Shown here: positions 47,971-56,849 of the stretch, piece by piece
Numbering within the stretch: the first letter of the stretch is position 1
Layout of the letters: the number at the start of each line of letters is the position of its first letter
Program-made: the position numbers and the translations under genes
Notes under the pieces: model-generated
What the model saw: the letters and a program-made list of their open reading frames with translations, nothing else
What the model was told of the DNA's origin: nothing
The model's database searches: none
From: JAVKFY01 sp040223615
GTDB lineage: Bacteria; Pseudomonadota; Alphaproteobacteria; GCA-2731375
Length of the DNA stretch: 64,000 nt
Direction: 5' to 3'
Assembly (NCBI GenBank): GCA_040223615.1
Contig: JAVKFY010000061.1
Coordinates: 124,001 to 188,000, forward strand

Positions 47971-49446
47971 GTGTTCGATCCCATCGCGCCCGCCACCAGC
48001 ATCGGCCGTCCGACGCCGCCGACCGTCGCCTTCGGTACCAGCACCGAGGACGACGACGATCTGTTCGACCATCTGCTGCGCGAGAACGAGCGCGCCGAGG
48101 ACCCGGCACCGACCCGCTCCGCCGAGCGCCGCGACGATGCGCGAGACGAGACGCGCGACGATCCGCGAGACGACAGCCGCCGGTCCGATGAGCCGGCCGA
48201 GCCGGTGACGCGCCGGTCCGACGCGGCCGACAGCGAGCCGGCCAAGACCGACACGGACGAGCCCGCAAAGGCCGATGCCGAGAGCCGGCCGGCCGATGAC
48301 GACGAGGTATCGACCGCCGACAGCGACAAGACCGCCGCGCCCACCAACGAGCCGACGGAGGCGGCGCAACCGGCCGTGCCCGACGCGGTGGATCCGGCCA
48401 AGGTTGCGGCGATCGCGCCGCAGGCCGCGCCACAGGCCGCACCGCAGGTGGCCGCCGCCGCCGCTGCGGCCGCCGTGCCGGCGGTACCGCGTGCCTCGGC
48501 CACCGGCCAGGCTCACGCCGCACCGCACAGCGCCGCTGCCAGCGCCAGCTCCGAACTGCCGACGCTGCAGTCGCTGCTCGCTGGACGCAACGCCACCGAC
48601 AGTTCCGGCCAGGACGGCGCGCCGCGGCAGCAGCGCGGCGACGCCAGACTGCCCGAAGCGCTGCAGCAGTTGCTGCAACGCGCCGGCGGCAGCCCGGCGG
48701 CGACGCCAGCGGCAAGTGCAAATGGCACCAGCGCCGGCAGCAGTTTCCGCGCCGCGCTGGAGAGCACCGCGCTGGCCTCCGGCCTGAAACCGGACGCCGT
48801 GAACGCGACGCCGAACCCGGCGGTGCTGCCGACCGCCGCTGCCGCGCCGGTCGCGCCGGCGACCGCCGCCGCGCCATTGCCATTGGTCGATCCGTTGAAC
48901 CCGCTCGCCAACCAGCTTGGCGGCTCGACCCTCAACGAGGCCAGCTCCACGGTGAAACCGCCCGCGACGCTGGGCGCCACGCCGGGCCGCGCCGCCGCGC
49001 CGGCCACCACGCCCAGCCTGCAGATCGCCATGCATATCGCCAAGGCGGCGCAGGACGGCACCAACCGCATTTCGGTGCGGCTCGATCCGGCCGAGCTGGG
49101 CCGGGTCGACGTCCGCCTGGAGGTTGGCCATGACGGCCGCGTCGTCGCCCTGGTGTCCGCCGAACGGCAGGAGACCCTGGACATGCTGCAGCGCGATGCC
49201 CGCGACCTGGCGCGCGCGCTCAAGGATGCTGGCCTTGAGGCCAACAGCAGCGACCTGAACTTCTCGCTGCGCGACAACGGCGGCCAGGAGACCGCGGCCA
49301 ACGGCAATGACGGCAAGTCCGGCCGCGACGGCTCGGACGACCAGCCGATGGCCGACGAGCCGAACGCCGCCGGCATCGCAGAGCTCGACGACGCCCAGCC
49401 GCGGCTGCAGATCGCCGGCAGCGGCGTCCTCGACATCGTCGTGTAA
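47971..49446 (+). CDS. fliK: Flagellar hook-length control protein FliK
   Basis: 491 residues from a GTG at 47971 (VFDPIAPATSIG), with AGGAG 12 bases upstream; a longer open frame from 47860 is less likely. The first 350 residues are disordered and rich in Ala, Pro, Asp and Arg, typical of the ruler region. The C-terminal Flg_hook domain is clear: NRISVRLDPAELGRVDVRLE and the following helix. FliK measures hook length and switches export specificity. It is followed by flgD after 12 bases. Confidence 0.85.
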   Translation: MFDPIAPATSIGRPTPPTVAFGTSTEDDDDLFDHLLRENERAEDPAPTRSAERRDDARDETRDDPRDDSRRSDEPAEPVTRRSDAADSEPAKTDTDEPAKADAESRPADDDEVSTADSDKTAAPTNEPTEAAQPAVPDAVDPAKVAAIAPQAAPQAAPQVAAAAAAAAVPAVPRASATGQAHAAPHSAAASASSELPTLQSLLAGRNATDSSGQDGAPRQQRGDARLPEALQQLLQRAGGSPAATPAASANGTSAGSSFRAALESTALASGLKPDAVNATPNPAVLPTAAAAPVAPATAAAPLPLVDPLNPLANQLGGSTLNEASSTVKPPATLGATPGRAAAPATTPSLQIAMHIAKAAQDGTNRISVRLDPAELGRVDVRLEVGHDGRVVALVSAERQETLDMLQRDARDLARALKDAGLEANSSDLNFSLRDNGGQETAANGNDGKSGRDGSDDQPMADEPNAAGIAELDDAQPRLQIAGSGVLDIVV

Positions 49447-49458
49447 CGGGAAACAAGC

Positions 49459-50196
49459 ATGGAAATCAGTTCCGCGACCGACGCAGCCGCGATCAGCGAC
49501 GCCGCCGGCGCGCGCAAATCGCTGGCCGGGAATTTCGACACCTTCCTGACGCTGCTGACCACCCAGCTGCGCAATCAGGATCCGCTCGATCCGCTCGACT
49601 CCAACGAGTTCACGCAGCAGCTCGTACAGTTCACCAGCGTCGAACAGCAGATCGCCGCGAACGAGAACCTGGAGAAGATCCTGGCCGCAATGCAGGTCGA
49701 CCAGACCTCTACCGCGCTGGGCTTCATCGGCAAGCAGGTCGATGCCGACCTGGCCGCCAACGGGCTGGCCGAGGACGGGGCCGCGACCTGGCTCTATACA
49801 CTGCCCTCCAACGCGGAGCGCGTGGTGCTGACCATCGCCGACGCCGACGGCAAGCTGGTCTATGCCGGCGAGGGCGAGAAGCTGGCCGGCAACCACGATT
49901 TCACGTGGGACGGCAACGACAATGCCGGCAACAGGCTGCCGCCGGGCCTCTACACGCTGTCGGTCGCCGCGCGCGACGGCAGCGACGGTGTCATCGAGAC
50001 CGAGATCGCCGTCCGTGGCGTGGTCGATGGCGCCACCACGACCGACGACGGCAGCGCCGCCGTCCTGGTCGGCGGCCAACCCATTCCGCTGTCCGCGGTG
50101 ACCCGCGTGGTCGAGGCGACAGCGGCCGATTCCGAAACCGAAAGCGCCAGCGAAGAGTCGGGCGACCTGCTCGAATCGCTGGTGAGCTTGTTCTGA
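49459..50196 (+). CDS. flgD: Flagellar hook assembly cap protein FlgD
   Basis: 245 residues. The N-terminal FLTLLTTQLRNQDPLDPLDS and EFTQQLVQFTSVEQQI are the FlgD signature, followed by a FlgD Ig-like/Tudor domain with GNHDFTWDGNDNAGNRLPPG. It caps the growing hook. It lies between fliK and flgE in one transcription unit (12 and 22 bases between genes). Confidence 0.94.
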   Translation: MEISSATDAAAISDAAGARKSLAGNFDTFLTLLTTQLRNQDPLDPLDSNEFTQQLVQFTSVEQQIAANENLEKILAAMQVDQTSTALGFIGKQVDADLAANGLAEDGAATWLYTLPSNAERVVLTIADADGKLVYAGEGEKLAGNHDFTWDGNDNAGNRLPPGLYTLSVAARDGSDGVIETEIAVRGVVDGATTTDDGSAAVLVGGQPIPLSAVTRVVEATAADSETESASEESGDLLESLVSLF

Positions 50197-50218
50197 TTAT
50201 CGACAGGGAGCAATTGAG

Positions 50219-51538
50219 ATGAGCCTGTTTGGTGCCCTCGCCGCCGGCGTCTCCGGCCTCGCCGCCCAGAGCCAGGCCATGGGCGTGATCTCCGACAACA
50301 TCACCAACGTCAACACCATTGGCTACAAGAACACCAAGACGGAGTTCTCCACGCTCGTGACCCAGACGCAGACCGCCTCGGCCTATGTGCCAGGCGGCGT
50401 CACCGCCGTGCCGATCCCGCTGGTCGACCGCCAGGGCCTGCTGCAGGCCTCGGCCTCGCCGACCGACCTGGCGATCACCGGCAACGGCTTCTTCGTGGCC
50501 AACACCAACCCGCAGCCGACGTCGACCACCGGCACCTACCAGTTCACCCGCGCCGGCTCCTTCCTGGCCGACGAGAACGGCTTCCTGCGCAACGCCGCCG
50601 GGCTCTACCTGCAGGGCTACCGGCTTGACGCCAGCGGCAATATCCCGGCCAACCGCTCCGACCTCACGGTGCTGGAGACGGTGAACATCAACGCGCTGAC
50701 CGGCTCGGCGACGGCGACCACGACGATCGGTCTGAAGGCCAACCTGCAGTCGTCGCAGACCGCCGGCGCCTACACCGCCGGCGACCTGTCGGCCGGCAAC
50801 GTCGATCCGCACTTCGCTCGCTCGGTGCAGCTCACCGACTCCAAGGGCGGTTCGCGCACCCTCACCTTCGGCTTCTACAAGGACGCCGCTCTGAGCGCGA
50901 ACCAGTGGCAGGCCGAAATCTACGCCGACCCGGCGACCCAGGTGACCAACACCAACGGCCTGTTGTCGTCCGGCATCGTCGCCTTCAACACCGACGGTTC
51001 GATCGACCTGACCAACACCACGCTGGCGACCACCTTGAATGTCACCACCTGGAACCCGACGCTCGGCATCGCCGACAGCACGATCACCCTCGACCTCGGC
51101 ACCGACGGCGCCACCGACGGCCTGACCCAGTTCGACAGTTCCTCGGTGCTGATCGCCTCCGACGTCAACGGCGCGGTCTTCGGCGCGCTCACCGGCGTGA
51201 CCATCAACGAGGACGGCGTGCTGACCGCGCTGTTCGACAACGGCGCCCGCCAGGACGTCTACAAGCTGCCGATCGCGACTTTCCCGAACCCCAACGGGCT
51301 CGGCAACAAGCCCGGCAACGCCTACATCGCCACCGACGCGTCCGGCAACTTCAACCTGCAGGAGGCTGGCGTGGGCGGGGCTGGCAAGGTCGCCGCCGGG
51401 GCGCTGGAATCTTCCACCGTCGACCTGGCCGACGAGTTCACCAAGATGATCATCACCCAGCGCGCCTATTCCGCCTCGTCCAAGGTGATCACCACCGCCG
51501 ACGAGATGCTGGACGAGCTCATCCGTTCGGTCCGTTAA
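50219..51538 (+). CDS. flgE: Flagellar hook protein FlgE
   Basis: 439 residues. The N-terminal SLFGALAAGVSGLAAQSQAM and the rod motif SDNITNVNTIGYKNTKTEFS, together with the C-terminal STVDLADEFTKMIITQRAYS, are the conserved D0 parts of FlgE. The central variable domain is outside-facing. AGGGAG precedes the start. It is the last gene of the fliK-flgD-flgE unit. Confidence 0.95.
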   Translation: MSLFGALAAGVSGLAAQSQAMGVISDNITNVNTIGYKNTKTEFSTLVTQTQTASAYVPGGVTAVPIPLVDRQGLLQASASPTDLAITGNGFFVANTNPQPTSTTGTYQFTRAGSFLADENGFLRNAAGLYLQGYRLDASGNIPANRSDLTVLETVNINALTGSATATTTIGLKANLQSSQTAGAYTAGDLSAGNVDPHFARSVQLTDSKGGSRTLTFGFYKDAALSANQWQAEIYADPATQVTNTNGLLSSGIVAFNTDGSIDLTNTTLATTLNVTTWNPTLGIADSTITLDLGTDGATDGLTQFDSSSVLIASDVNGAVFGALTGVTINEDGVLTALFDNGARQDVYKLPIATFPNPNGLGNKPGNAYIATDASGNFNLQEAGVGGAGKVAAGALESSTVDLADEFTKMIITQRAYSASSKVITTADEMLDELIRSVR

Positions 51539-51586
51539 CCATGACCAGTGAAAAACGTTGTCTTAGCAGCACGTTAACCGTGCCGC

Positions 51587-51601
51587 TTAGGGCTACCTTA
51601 A
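51587..51601 (+). promoter_or_regulatory. Candidate CtrA box upstream of the sciP-like gene
   Basis: TTAG-GGCTACC-TTAA is one base off the CtrA consensus TTAA-N7-TTAA. A second half-site TTAACC occurs at 51574. It lies 57 bases before the ATG of the SciP-like gene, which is a CtrA target in Caulobacter. Confidence 0.4.
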
Positions 51602-51657
51602 ACCAGGCTGGCTAGGCTCCGGTGCATCGGGAATTGCACGACAGCGATCAGAAAACA

Positions 51658-51984
51658 ATGTCCGCCGACCCATACAAGCGACTGCTCCCCCGTGTGATTG
51701 GGCCCCATGGTGAGCCTTTGACGGAGAGCGACCTGCCGCCACCGGACACCGAACGTTGGGTGATCCGGCGCAAGGCACAGGTCGTGGCCGCCGTGCGCGG
51801 CGGCCTGATCTCCCTGGACGAGGCCTGCCGTCGTTACCGGCTGTCGGTCGAGGAGTTCTTGTCCTGGCAGCGCGCCATCGACGCGCACGGTCTGCCCGGT
51901 CTGCGCACCACGCGGATCCAGCATTACCGCGAGGATGCCGACCCGGCCGCCGACAACGACGACTACAACACCGCCTACGCCTGA
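51658..51984 (+). CDS. sciP: SciP-like DUF1153 regulator (CtrA inhibitor family)
   Basis: 108 residues from the ATG at 51658; a GTG at 51622 would add 12. The helix-turn-helix-like core WVIRRKAQVVAAVRGGLISL followed by DEACRRYRLSVEEFLSWQRA is the DUF1153 hallmark of Caulobacter SciP, a small DNA-binding protein that blocks CtrA at flagellar and other promoters. It sits between the hook operon and the fliF operon, with CtrA-like boxes on both sides. The C-terminal tail is acidic and variable. The gene name rests on this family and position. Confidence 0.82.
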   Translation: MSADPYKRLLPRVIGPHGEPLTESDLPPPDTERWVIRRKAQVVAAVRGGLISLDEACRRYRLSVEEFLSWQRAIDAHGLPGLRTTRIQHYREDADPAADNDDYNTAYA

Positions 51985-52014
51985 TCGCGCCCGCACCGAA
52001 GCGCTCCGCCGCCA

Positions 52015-52029
52015 TTAACCGGATTTTCA
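52015..52029 (+). promoter_or_regulatory. Candidate CtrA half-site upstream of fliF
   Basis: TTAA-CCGGATT-TTCA keeps the first half exactly and half of the second. It lies 89 bases before the fliF GTG. In Caulobacter the fliF operon is CtrA-activated; here the match is imperfect. Confidence 0.3.
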
Positions 52030-52117
52030 CCCCAAGATAGGCAGAATTTGCCCGTCAGCTTGGGGTGAGCCACCGGCCGCGAATTGGTCGGCAATTTGGT
52101 GCGGGAGTAGTGCGTCC

Positions 52118-53836
52118 GTGAATAATCTTGTGGCGACCCTGCGGTCCTTCGGGCCGGGCCGCTTGATCTTGATGGGCGTGATCGCGGCTGGTCTGCTGGG
52201 ATTCTTCGCTTATCTGGTCGACCGCCTGACCACGCCGCCGATGACGCTGCTCTACGGCGAGCTGGCCCCGAACGATTCCAGTCAGATCGTCGCCAAGCTC
52301 GAAGCCCTGAACGTCGAGTACAAGCTGGCCGGCGACGGCAGCCAGATCCTGGTGCCGGAAGACGGCGCGCTGCGGCTACGCATGACCATGGCGGCCGACG
52401 GCCTGCCCAGCGGCGGTTCTGTCGGCTACGAGCTGTTCGACCGCACCGACGCACTCGGCACCACCAGCTTCGTGCAGAACGTGAACAGCATGCGCGCCCT
52501 GGAGGGCGAGCTGGCCCGGACGATCTCCACGATCGAACTCGTCGAGGCCGCGCGGGTGCACCTGGTGCTGCCCAAGCGCGAGCTGTTCGCGCGCGAGAAG
52601 CGCGAACCGTCGGCCTCGATCGTGCTGAAGCTGCGCCGCGGCTCCATGGATCGCAGCCAGGTGGCGGCGATCCAGAACCTGGTCGCAGCCGCGGTGCCCG
52701 ATTTGCAGACCCAGCGCGTCTCCATCGTCGACGACAACGGCAACCTGCTCTCGCGCACCCGTGGCCGCGACGAGTCCGGCGGGCCCGCCGACATGGTCGA
52801 CCTGCGCATCGGCTACGAGGAACGGCTCAAGCAGGCCGTGGAGTCGATGGTCGAACAGTCGGTCGGCATCGGCAACGTGCGCGCCGAGGTCTCGGTGCAG
52901 ATGAAGTTCGACCGCATCACCGAGAACGCCGAGGTCTACAACCCCGACGGCCAGGTGGTGCGCTCGACCCAGACCATCGAGGACAACGCGACCTCGACCG
53001 AGACCACGCCCGACAGCGTCTCGGTCGGCAACAACCTGCCCGACGCCCAGGCCCAGGTCGGCGGCGGGGCCGGCGGCTCGAACAGCAACACCGCGCGCAC
53101 CGAGGAGACCGTCAACTACGAGATCTCCAAGACCGTGCGCACCGAAGTGAAGCAGATGGGCACCGTCGAGCGGCTCTCGGTCGCGGTGCTGGTCGACGGC
53201 AACTACGCCCGTGGCGAGAACGGCGAGACCACCTATTCGCCACGCGAGCAGGCCGAGCTCGACCAGATCGCCTCGCTGGTGCGGTCCGCCATCGGTTTCG
53301 ACGAGGCCCGCGGCGATACCATCGAAGTGGTGAACATGCGCTTCATGCGCTTCGAGGACCAGGTCGTCCCGGAAGTCGATCTGCCGTTCCTGAACCTGAC
53401 CAAGGGCGACTATTTCCGCCTCGCCGAGATCGCCACGCTGCTGGTGCTCGGCGTGCTGGTGGTGCTGCTGGTGGTGCGGCCGATGCTGCGCCGGCTGTTC
53501 GCGCCCGCGGCCCCGGCCGCGCAAGGCGGCAGCATGGTGATGATCGGCAATCCGGACACGCCGCAGCTTTCGGCCCCGGCCGGCGCGATCATCCTCGACG
53601 AGCGCAAGCTGCGCGGCAATCCGGAGATCCTGCAGGCGATCGAGACCGGCGAGATCAAGCCGGAGGAGGCGCAGAAGCTGCTCGATGCGATCGAGGCGCC
53701 GGAGGAAGAGCAGTCGCTGGAGGAGATCGAAAGCCGGGTGAAGGCGTCGTCGGTGCGCAACCTGGTCGAGTTGGTCGAGAAACATCCGGAGGACGCGATC
53801 GCGATCATGCGCAACTGGATGTACCAGGACGCCTAG
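52118..53836 (+). CDS. fliF: Flagellar MS-ring protein FliF
   Basis: 572 residues from a GTG at 52118 with GGGAG upstream. N-terminal membrane helix (GRLILMGVIAAGLLGFFAYL), YscJ/FliF domains with GELAPNDSSQIVAKLEALNV and LARTISTIELVEAARVHLVL, a C-terminal membrane helix (EIATLLVLGVLVVLLVVRPM) and the FliG-binding tail. It forms the ring on which the motor assembles. It opens the fliF-fliG-fliH-fliN series, as in Caulobacter. Confidence 0.95.
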   Translation: MNNLVATLRSFGPGRLILMGVIAAGLLGFFAYLVDRLTTPPMTLLYGELAPNDSSQIVAKLEALNVEYKLAGDGSQILVPEDGALRLRMTMAADGLPSGGSVGYELFDRTDALGTTSFVQNVNSMRALEGELARTISTIELVEAARVHLVLPKRELFAREKREPSASIVLKLRRGSMDRSQVAAIQNLVAAAVPDLQTQRVSIVDDNGNLLSRTRGRDESGGPADMVDLRIGYEERLKQAVESMVEQSVGIGNVRAEVSVQMKFDRITENAEVYNPDGQVVRSTQTIEDNATSTETTPDSVSVGNNLPDAQAQVGGGAGGSNSNTARTEETVNYEISKTVRTEVKQMGTVERLSVAVLVDGNYARGENGETTYSPREQAELDQIASLVRSAIGFDEARGDTIEVVNMRFMRFEDQVVPEVDLPFLNLTKGDYFRLAEIATLLVLGVLVVLLVVRPMLRRLFAPAAPAAQGGSMVMIGNPDTPQLSAPAGAIILDERKLRGNPEILQAIETGEIKPEEAQKLLDAIEAPEEEQSLEEIESRVKASSVRNLVELVEKHPEDAIAIMRNWMYQDA

Positions 53837-53851
53837 GGAGGCTGGCAGACA

Positions 53852-54868
53852 ATGGCACCCGTTCGCAGCCGTAATGGCCTGACCGGCACCCAGCGCGCCG
53901 CCGTGGTGATGCTGGCGCTCGGCGAAGAGCACGGCAGCTATCTCTGGCCGCTGATGCAGGAAGAGGAGATCCGCGACATCTCCATGGCGATGGCCAACCT
54001 CGGCAAGGTCGAGCCCGACCATGTCGAGCGCCTGGTCCGTGAGTTCATCGATGAGATGTCGTCGACCGGCACCCTGGTCGGCTCGCTCGACACCACCGAA
54101 AGGCTGCTCGCCAAGATGCTGCCCGGCGACCGCGTCGACCAGATCCTGGAGGAGATCCGCGGGCCCGCCGGCCGCACCATGTGGGACAAGTTGGCCAACG
54201 TGAACGAGCAGGTGCTGGCCAATTACCTGAAGAACGAATACCCGCAGACCGTCGCCGTCGTGCTTTCCAAGATCCGACCGGAGCACGCCAGCCGCGTGCT
54301 CGGCGCACTGCCGGAAGACTTCTCCATGGAAGTGGTGATGCGCATGTTGCGCATGGAGTCGGTGCAGAAGGACATCATCGACAAGGTCGAGCAGACCCTG
54401 CGGGTGGAGTTCATGTCCAACCTGGCGCGCACCAACCGGCGCGACAGCCACGAGCTGATGGCCGACATCTTCAACAATCTCGACCGCGCCACCGAGAGCC
54501 GCTTCATGAGCGCGCTGGAAGAGCGCAACCGCGAGGCCGCGGAGAAGATCAAGACGCTGATGTTCACCTTCGAGGACCTCAGCCGTCTCGACCCGGGCGG
54601 CGTTCAGACGCTGATCCGCGGCGTCGAGAACACCAAGCTGGCGGTCGCGCTGAAGGGCGCGTCGGACGGCGTGCGCGACCTGTTCTTCTCCAACATGTCG
54701 GAGCGCGCGGCGAAGATCCTGCGCGAGGACATGGACGCGATGGGACCGGTGCGCCTGCGCGACGTCGACGACGCCCAGATGGAGATCGTGATCACCGCCA
54801 AGGATCTCGCCGACCGCGGCGAGATCATGCTGGCGCAGAACAAAGACGACGACGAGCTGATCTATTGA
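53852..54868 (+). CDS. fliG: Flagellar motor switch protein FliG
   Basis: 338 residues. Three-domain layout: N-terminal FliF-binding part, middle domain with LKNEYPQTVAVVLSKIRPEH (EHPQ motif as EYPQ), and the C-terminal torque helix with charged residues (SERAAKILREDMDAMGPVRL). It couples the stator to rotation and switching. GGGAGG precedes the ATG. Its stop overlaps the fliH start by one base. Confidence 0.96.
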   Translation: MAPVRSRNGLTGTQRAAVVMLALGEEHGSYLWPLMQEEEIRDISMAMANLGKVEPDHVERLVREFIDEMSSTGTLVGSLDTTERLLAKMLPGDRVDQILEEIRGPAGRTMWDKLANVNEQVLANYLKNEYPQTVAVVLSKIRPEHASRVLGALPEDFSMEVVMRMLRMESVQKDIIDKVEQTLRVEFMSNLARTNRRDSHELMADIFNNLDRATESRFMSALEERNREAAEKIKTLMFTFEDLSRLDPGGVQTLIRGVENTKLAVALKGASDGVRDLFFSNMSERAAKILREDMDAMGPVRLRDVDDAQMEIVITAKDLADRGEIMLAQNKDDDELIY

Positions 54869-55677
54869 TGGCCCCGCAACCCATGAGCAATCATCGCGGC
54901 AAGTTCCTGTTCGACACCGAGTTCGCCGAAGGCGAGCCGCTGCCCGAGGAGGAAGTGCAGGCGAAGCCGCGCTTCACCGAAGAGGACCTCGTCGCCGCCC
55001 GCCGCGAGGGCCAGGAGGCCGGGTTCCAGATGGGCCTGGAGCAGGCCAAGCGCCAGCTCGAAGCCCAGCTCGCCGACGCCATGACCGCCGCCGCCGACAA
55101 GCTCGGCGGCTTGCAGAGCGCGATGCAGGCCGACCTCGAAACCGTCAAGGCCGACGCCACGCAGATCGCCGTGAAGGCCGCCTCGCGCCTGGCGCCGGCG
55201 CTGATCGCGCGCCAGCCGCTGGCCGAGCTGTCGGAGATGGTCGCCGACTGCCTGCGCCAGATGCCGACCGAACCGCGTGTGGTGATCCGCGTCGCCGAGC
55301 CGCTGGTAGAGAGCCTGGAAGCCCAGATCGCCGAGCTCGGCCGCGCCGCCGGCTTCGCCGGCCAGCTGGTGCTGATCGGCGAGCCGGACATGGCCCAGGG
55401 CGACGCCCGGGTGGAATGGGCCGACGGCGGCGCCGAACGCAATCTCGGCGCCCTGCAGGCCGATATCGAGGCCGCGGTCGACCGCTATTGCCGTGCCCAG
55501 CATGACTTGGCGCAACGCACCACCGCGCCGCCGCCGGTGCCCGAACCGGCGCCGCGGAACGAGCCGCCAGCGGCGATCGAACCGCTGGCGAACGACGAAC
55601 AGGCCGATGACATCGACACCGCCTTGCCCGCCCTGGCGGGCGTCGGCAACGCGAGCCAAGGGACCGACGTGCCATGA
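54868..55677 (+). CDS. fliH: Flagellar export ATPase regulator FliH
   Basis: 269 residues from the ATG at 54868, sharing its A with the fliG stop. The N terminus GKFLFDTEFAEGE and the glycine-zipper-like EGQEAGFQMGLEQAKRQLEA are typical of FliH (FlbE in Caulobacter), followed by a C-terminal domain similar to ATPase delta subunits (PRVVIRVAEPLVESL). It links the FliI ATPase to the FliN ring. The last 70 residues are Pro/Glu-rich and variable. Confidence 0.85.
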   Translation: MAPQPMSNHRGKFLFDTEFAEGEPLPEEEVQAKPRFTEEDLVAARREGQEAGFQMGLEQAKRQLEAQLADAMTAAADKLGGLQSAMQADLETVKADATQIAVKAASRLAPALIARQPLAELSEMVADCLRQMPTEPRVVIRVAEPLVESLEAQIAELGRAAGFAGQLVLIGEPDMAQGDARVEWADGGAERNLGALQADIEAAVDRYCRAQHDLAQRTTAPPPVPEPAPRNEPPAAIEPLANDEQADDIDTALPALAGVGNASQGTDVP

Positions 55678-56042
55678 GCGACAACGACGATCTCAACTTC
55701 GAGGACCTCAATGCCGCCGAGCCGCCGGCCGAGATGCCGGCCGAGCCGGAAGTCGACGGCGAAGCCGACGAAGGCGACGGCGACGACGTGCGCACCGCCA
55801 CCGACCTGGCCGCGGTCTACGACATCCCGGTCAGCGTCTCGGCGGTGCTCGGCCGCGCCTCGATGCAGGTCAGCTCGCTGATGAAGCTGGGCCGCGGCGC
55901 CATCGTCGAGCTCGACCGCAAGGTCGGCGAGGCGATCGACATCTACGTCAACAACCGATTGGTGGCGCGCGGCGAAGTCGTCGTGGTCGAGGAACGCCTC
56001 GGCGTGACCATGACGGAAATTATCAAGAACGACCGCGGCTAG
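55674..56042 (+). CDS. fliN: Flagellar motor switch protein FliN
   Basis: 122 residues, overlapping fliH by 4 bases (ATGA). After an acidic 40-residue lead the SpoA/FliN domain follows: YDIPVSVSAVLGRASMQVSS, LMKLGRGAIVELDRKVGEAI and NNRLVARGEVVVVEERLGV. It builds the lower C-ring. No fliM gene is next to it, though one is expected elsewhere. Confidence 0.95.
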   Translation: MSDNDDLNFEDLNAAEPPAEMPAEPEVDGEADEGDGDDVRTATDLAAVYDIPVSVSAVLGRASMQVSSLMKLGRGAIVELDRKVGEAIDIYVNNRLVARGEVVVVEERLGVTMTEIIKNDRG

Positions 56043-56063
56043 CGGCGACGGAGCGCGACGATC

Positions 56064-56831
56064 ATGGACTTGGCCACGATACTCGGACTGCTCGGCGGCT
56101 TCGCCCTGGTGGCGACGGCCATGGTGCTGGGGGGCTCGGCCACCGCCTTTGTCGATCTGCCCTCGATCATGATCGTGATCGGCGGCACCGCCTGCGTCAC
56201 CATGATCTGCTTCTCGGTCGACGACGTGGTGCGCGCGCAATCGGTGATCGGCCGCGTCATCTTCCGCCGGTTGAACGACCCGACCGCCGCCGCGCGGCGC
56301 GTGCTGCAACTGGCCGACCGCGCGCGGCGCGACGGGGTGCTGGGCCTGCAACCGATGCTGACCGCGCTGCGCGACGAACCGTTCCTGTACCGCGCGCTGT
56401 CGCTGGTGGTCGACGGCACCAAGGCGGAGGACATCGAGCACCTGCTGGGCCAGGAGGTCACCGCCACCGGCCAGCGCGACCGCCAGTCCGCTTCCGTGTA
56501 CCGCAAGGCCGCCGAGGTGGCGCCCGCCATGGGCCTGATCGGCACCCTGGTCGGCCTGGTGCAGATGCTCGGCAACCTCGACGACCCGGACAATATCGGC
56601 CCGTCCATGGCCGTTGCCCTGCTCACCACCTTCTACGGCGCGATCCTGGCCAACATGGTCTTCGCGCCGCTCGCCACCAAGCTGGAGCGCCGCACCGACG
56701 AGGACCAGCTGATCAAGAATCTCTACTTGATCGGCGCCACCTCGATCGGCCGCCAGGAGAATCCGCGCCGGCTGGAAATGTTGCTCAACACCGTGCTGCC
56801 GCCGACGCAGCAGGTGCGTTACTTCGACTAG
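56064..56831 (+). CDS. motA: MotA/PomA-family flagellar stator protein
   Basis: 255 residues with four membrane segments (LATILGLLGGFALVATAMVL, LPSIMIVIGGTACVTMICFS, APAMGLIGTLVGLVQMLGNL, GPSMAVALLTTFYGAILANM). The cytoplasmic loop has conserved charges (RRDGVLGLQP, RKAAEVAPAMG). Closer in layout to PomA/MotP than to enteric MotA. The proton- or sodium-binding MotB/PomB partner is not in the window. It lies between fliN and flbD, where Caulobacter has no such gene. Confidence 0.9.
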   Translation: MDLATILGLLGGFALVATAMVLGGSATAFVDLPSIMIVIGGTACVTMICFSVDDVVRAQSVIGRVIFRRLNDPTAAARRVLQLADRARRDGVLGLQPMLTALRDEPFLYRALSLVVDGTKAEDIEHLLGQEVTATGQRDRQSASVYRKAAEVAPAMGLIGTLVGLVQMLGNLDDPDNIGPSMAVALLTTFYGAILANMVFAPLATKLERRTDEDQLIKNLYLIGATSIGRQENPRRLEMLLNTVLPPTQQVRYFD

Positions 56832-56849
56832 GACCGGGAGTCCCGATCT

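Noticed and set aside
51535..51542. TTAACCAT at the end of flgE as a CtrA/SciP site
   Set aside because: It includes the flgE stop codon and lacks a second half-site at the right distance; the site at 51587 is a better candidate.
52376..54451. 691-codon open frame opposite fliF-fliG
   Set aside because: His/Asp/Arg-rich antisense shadow spanning two well-supported flagellar genes.
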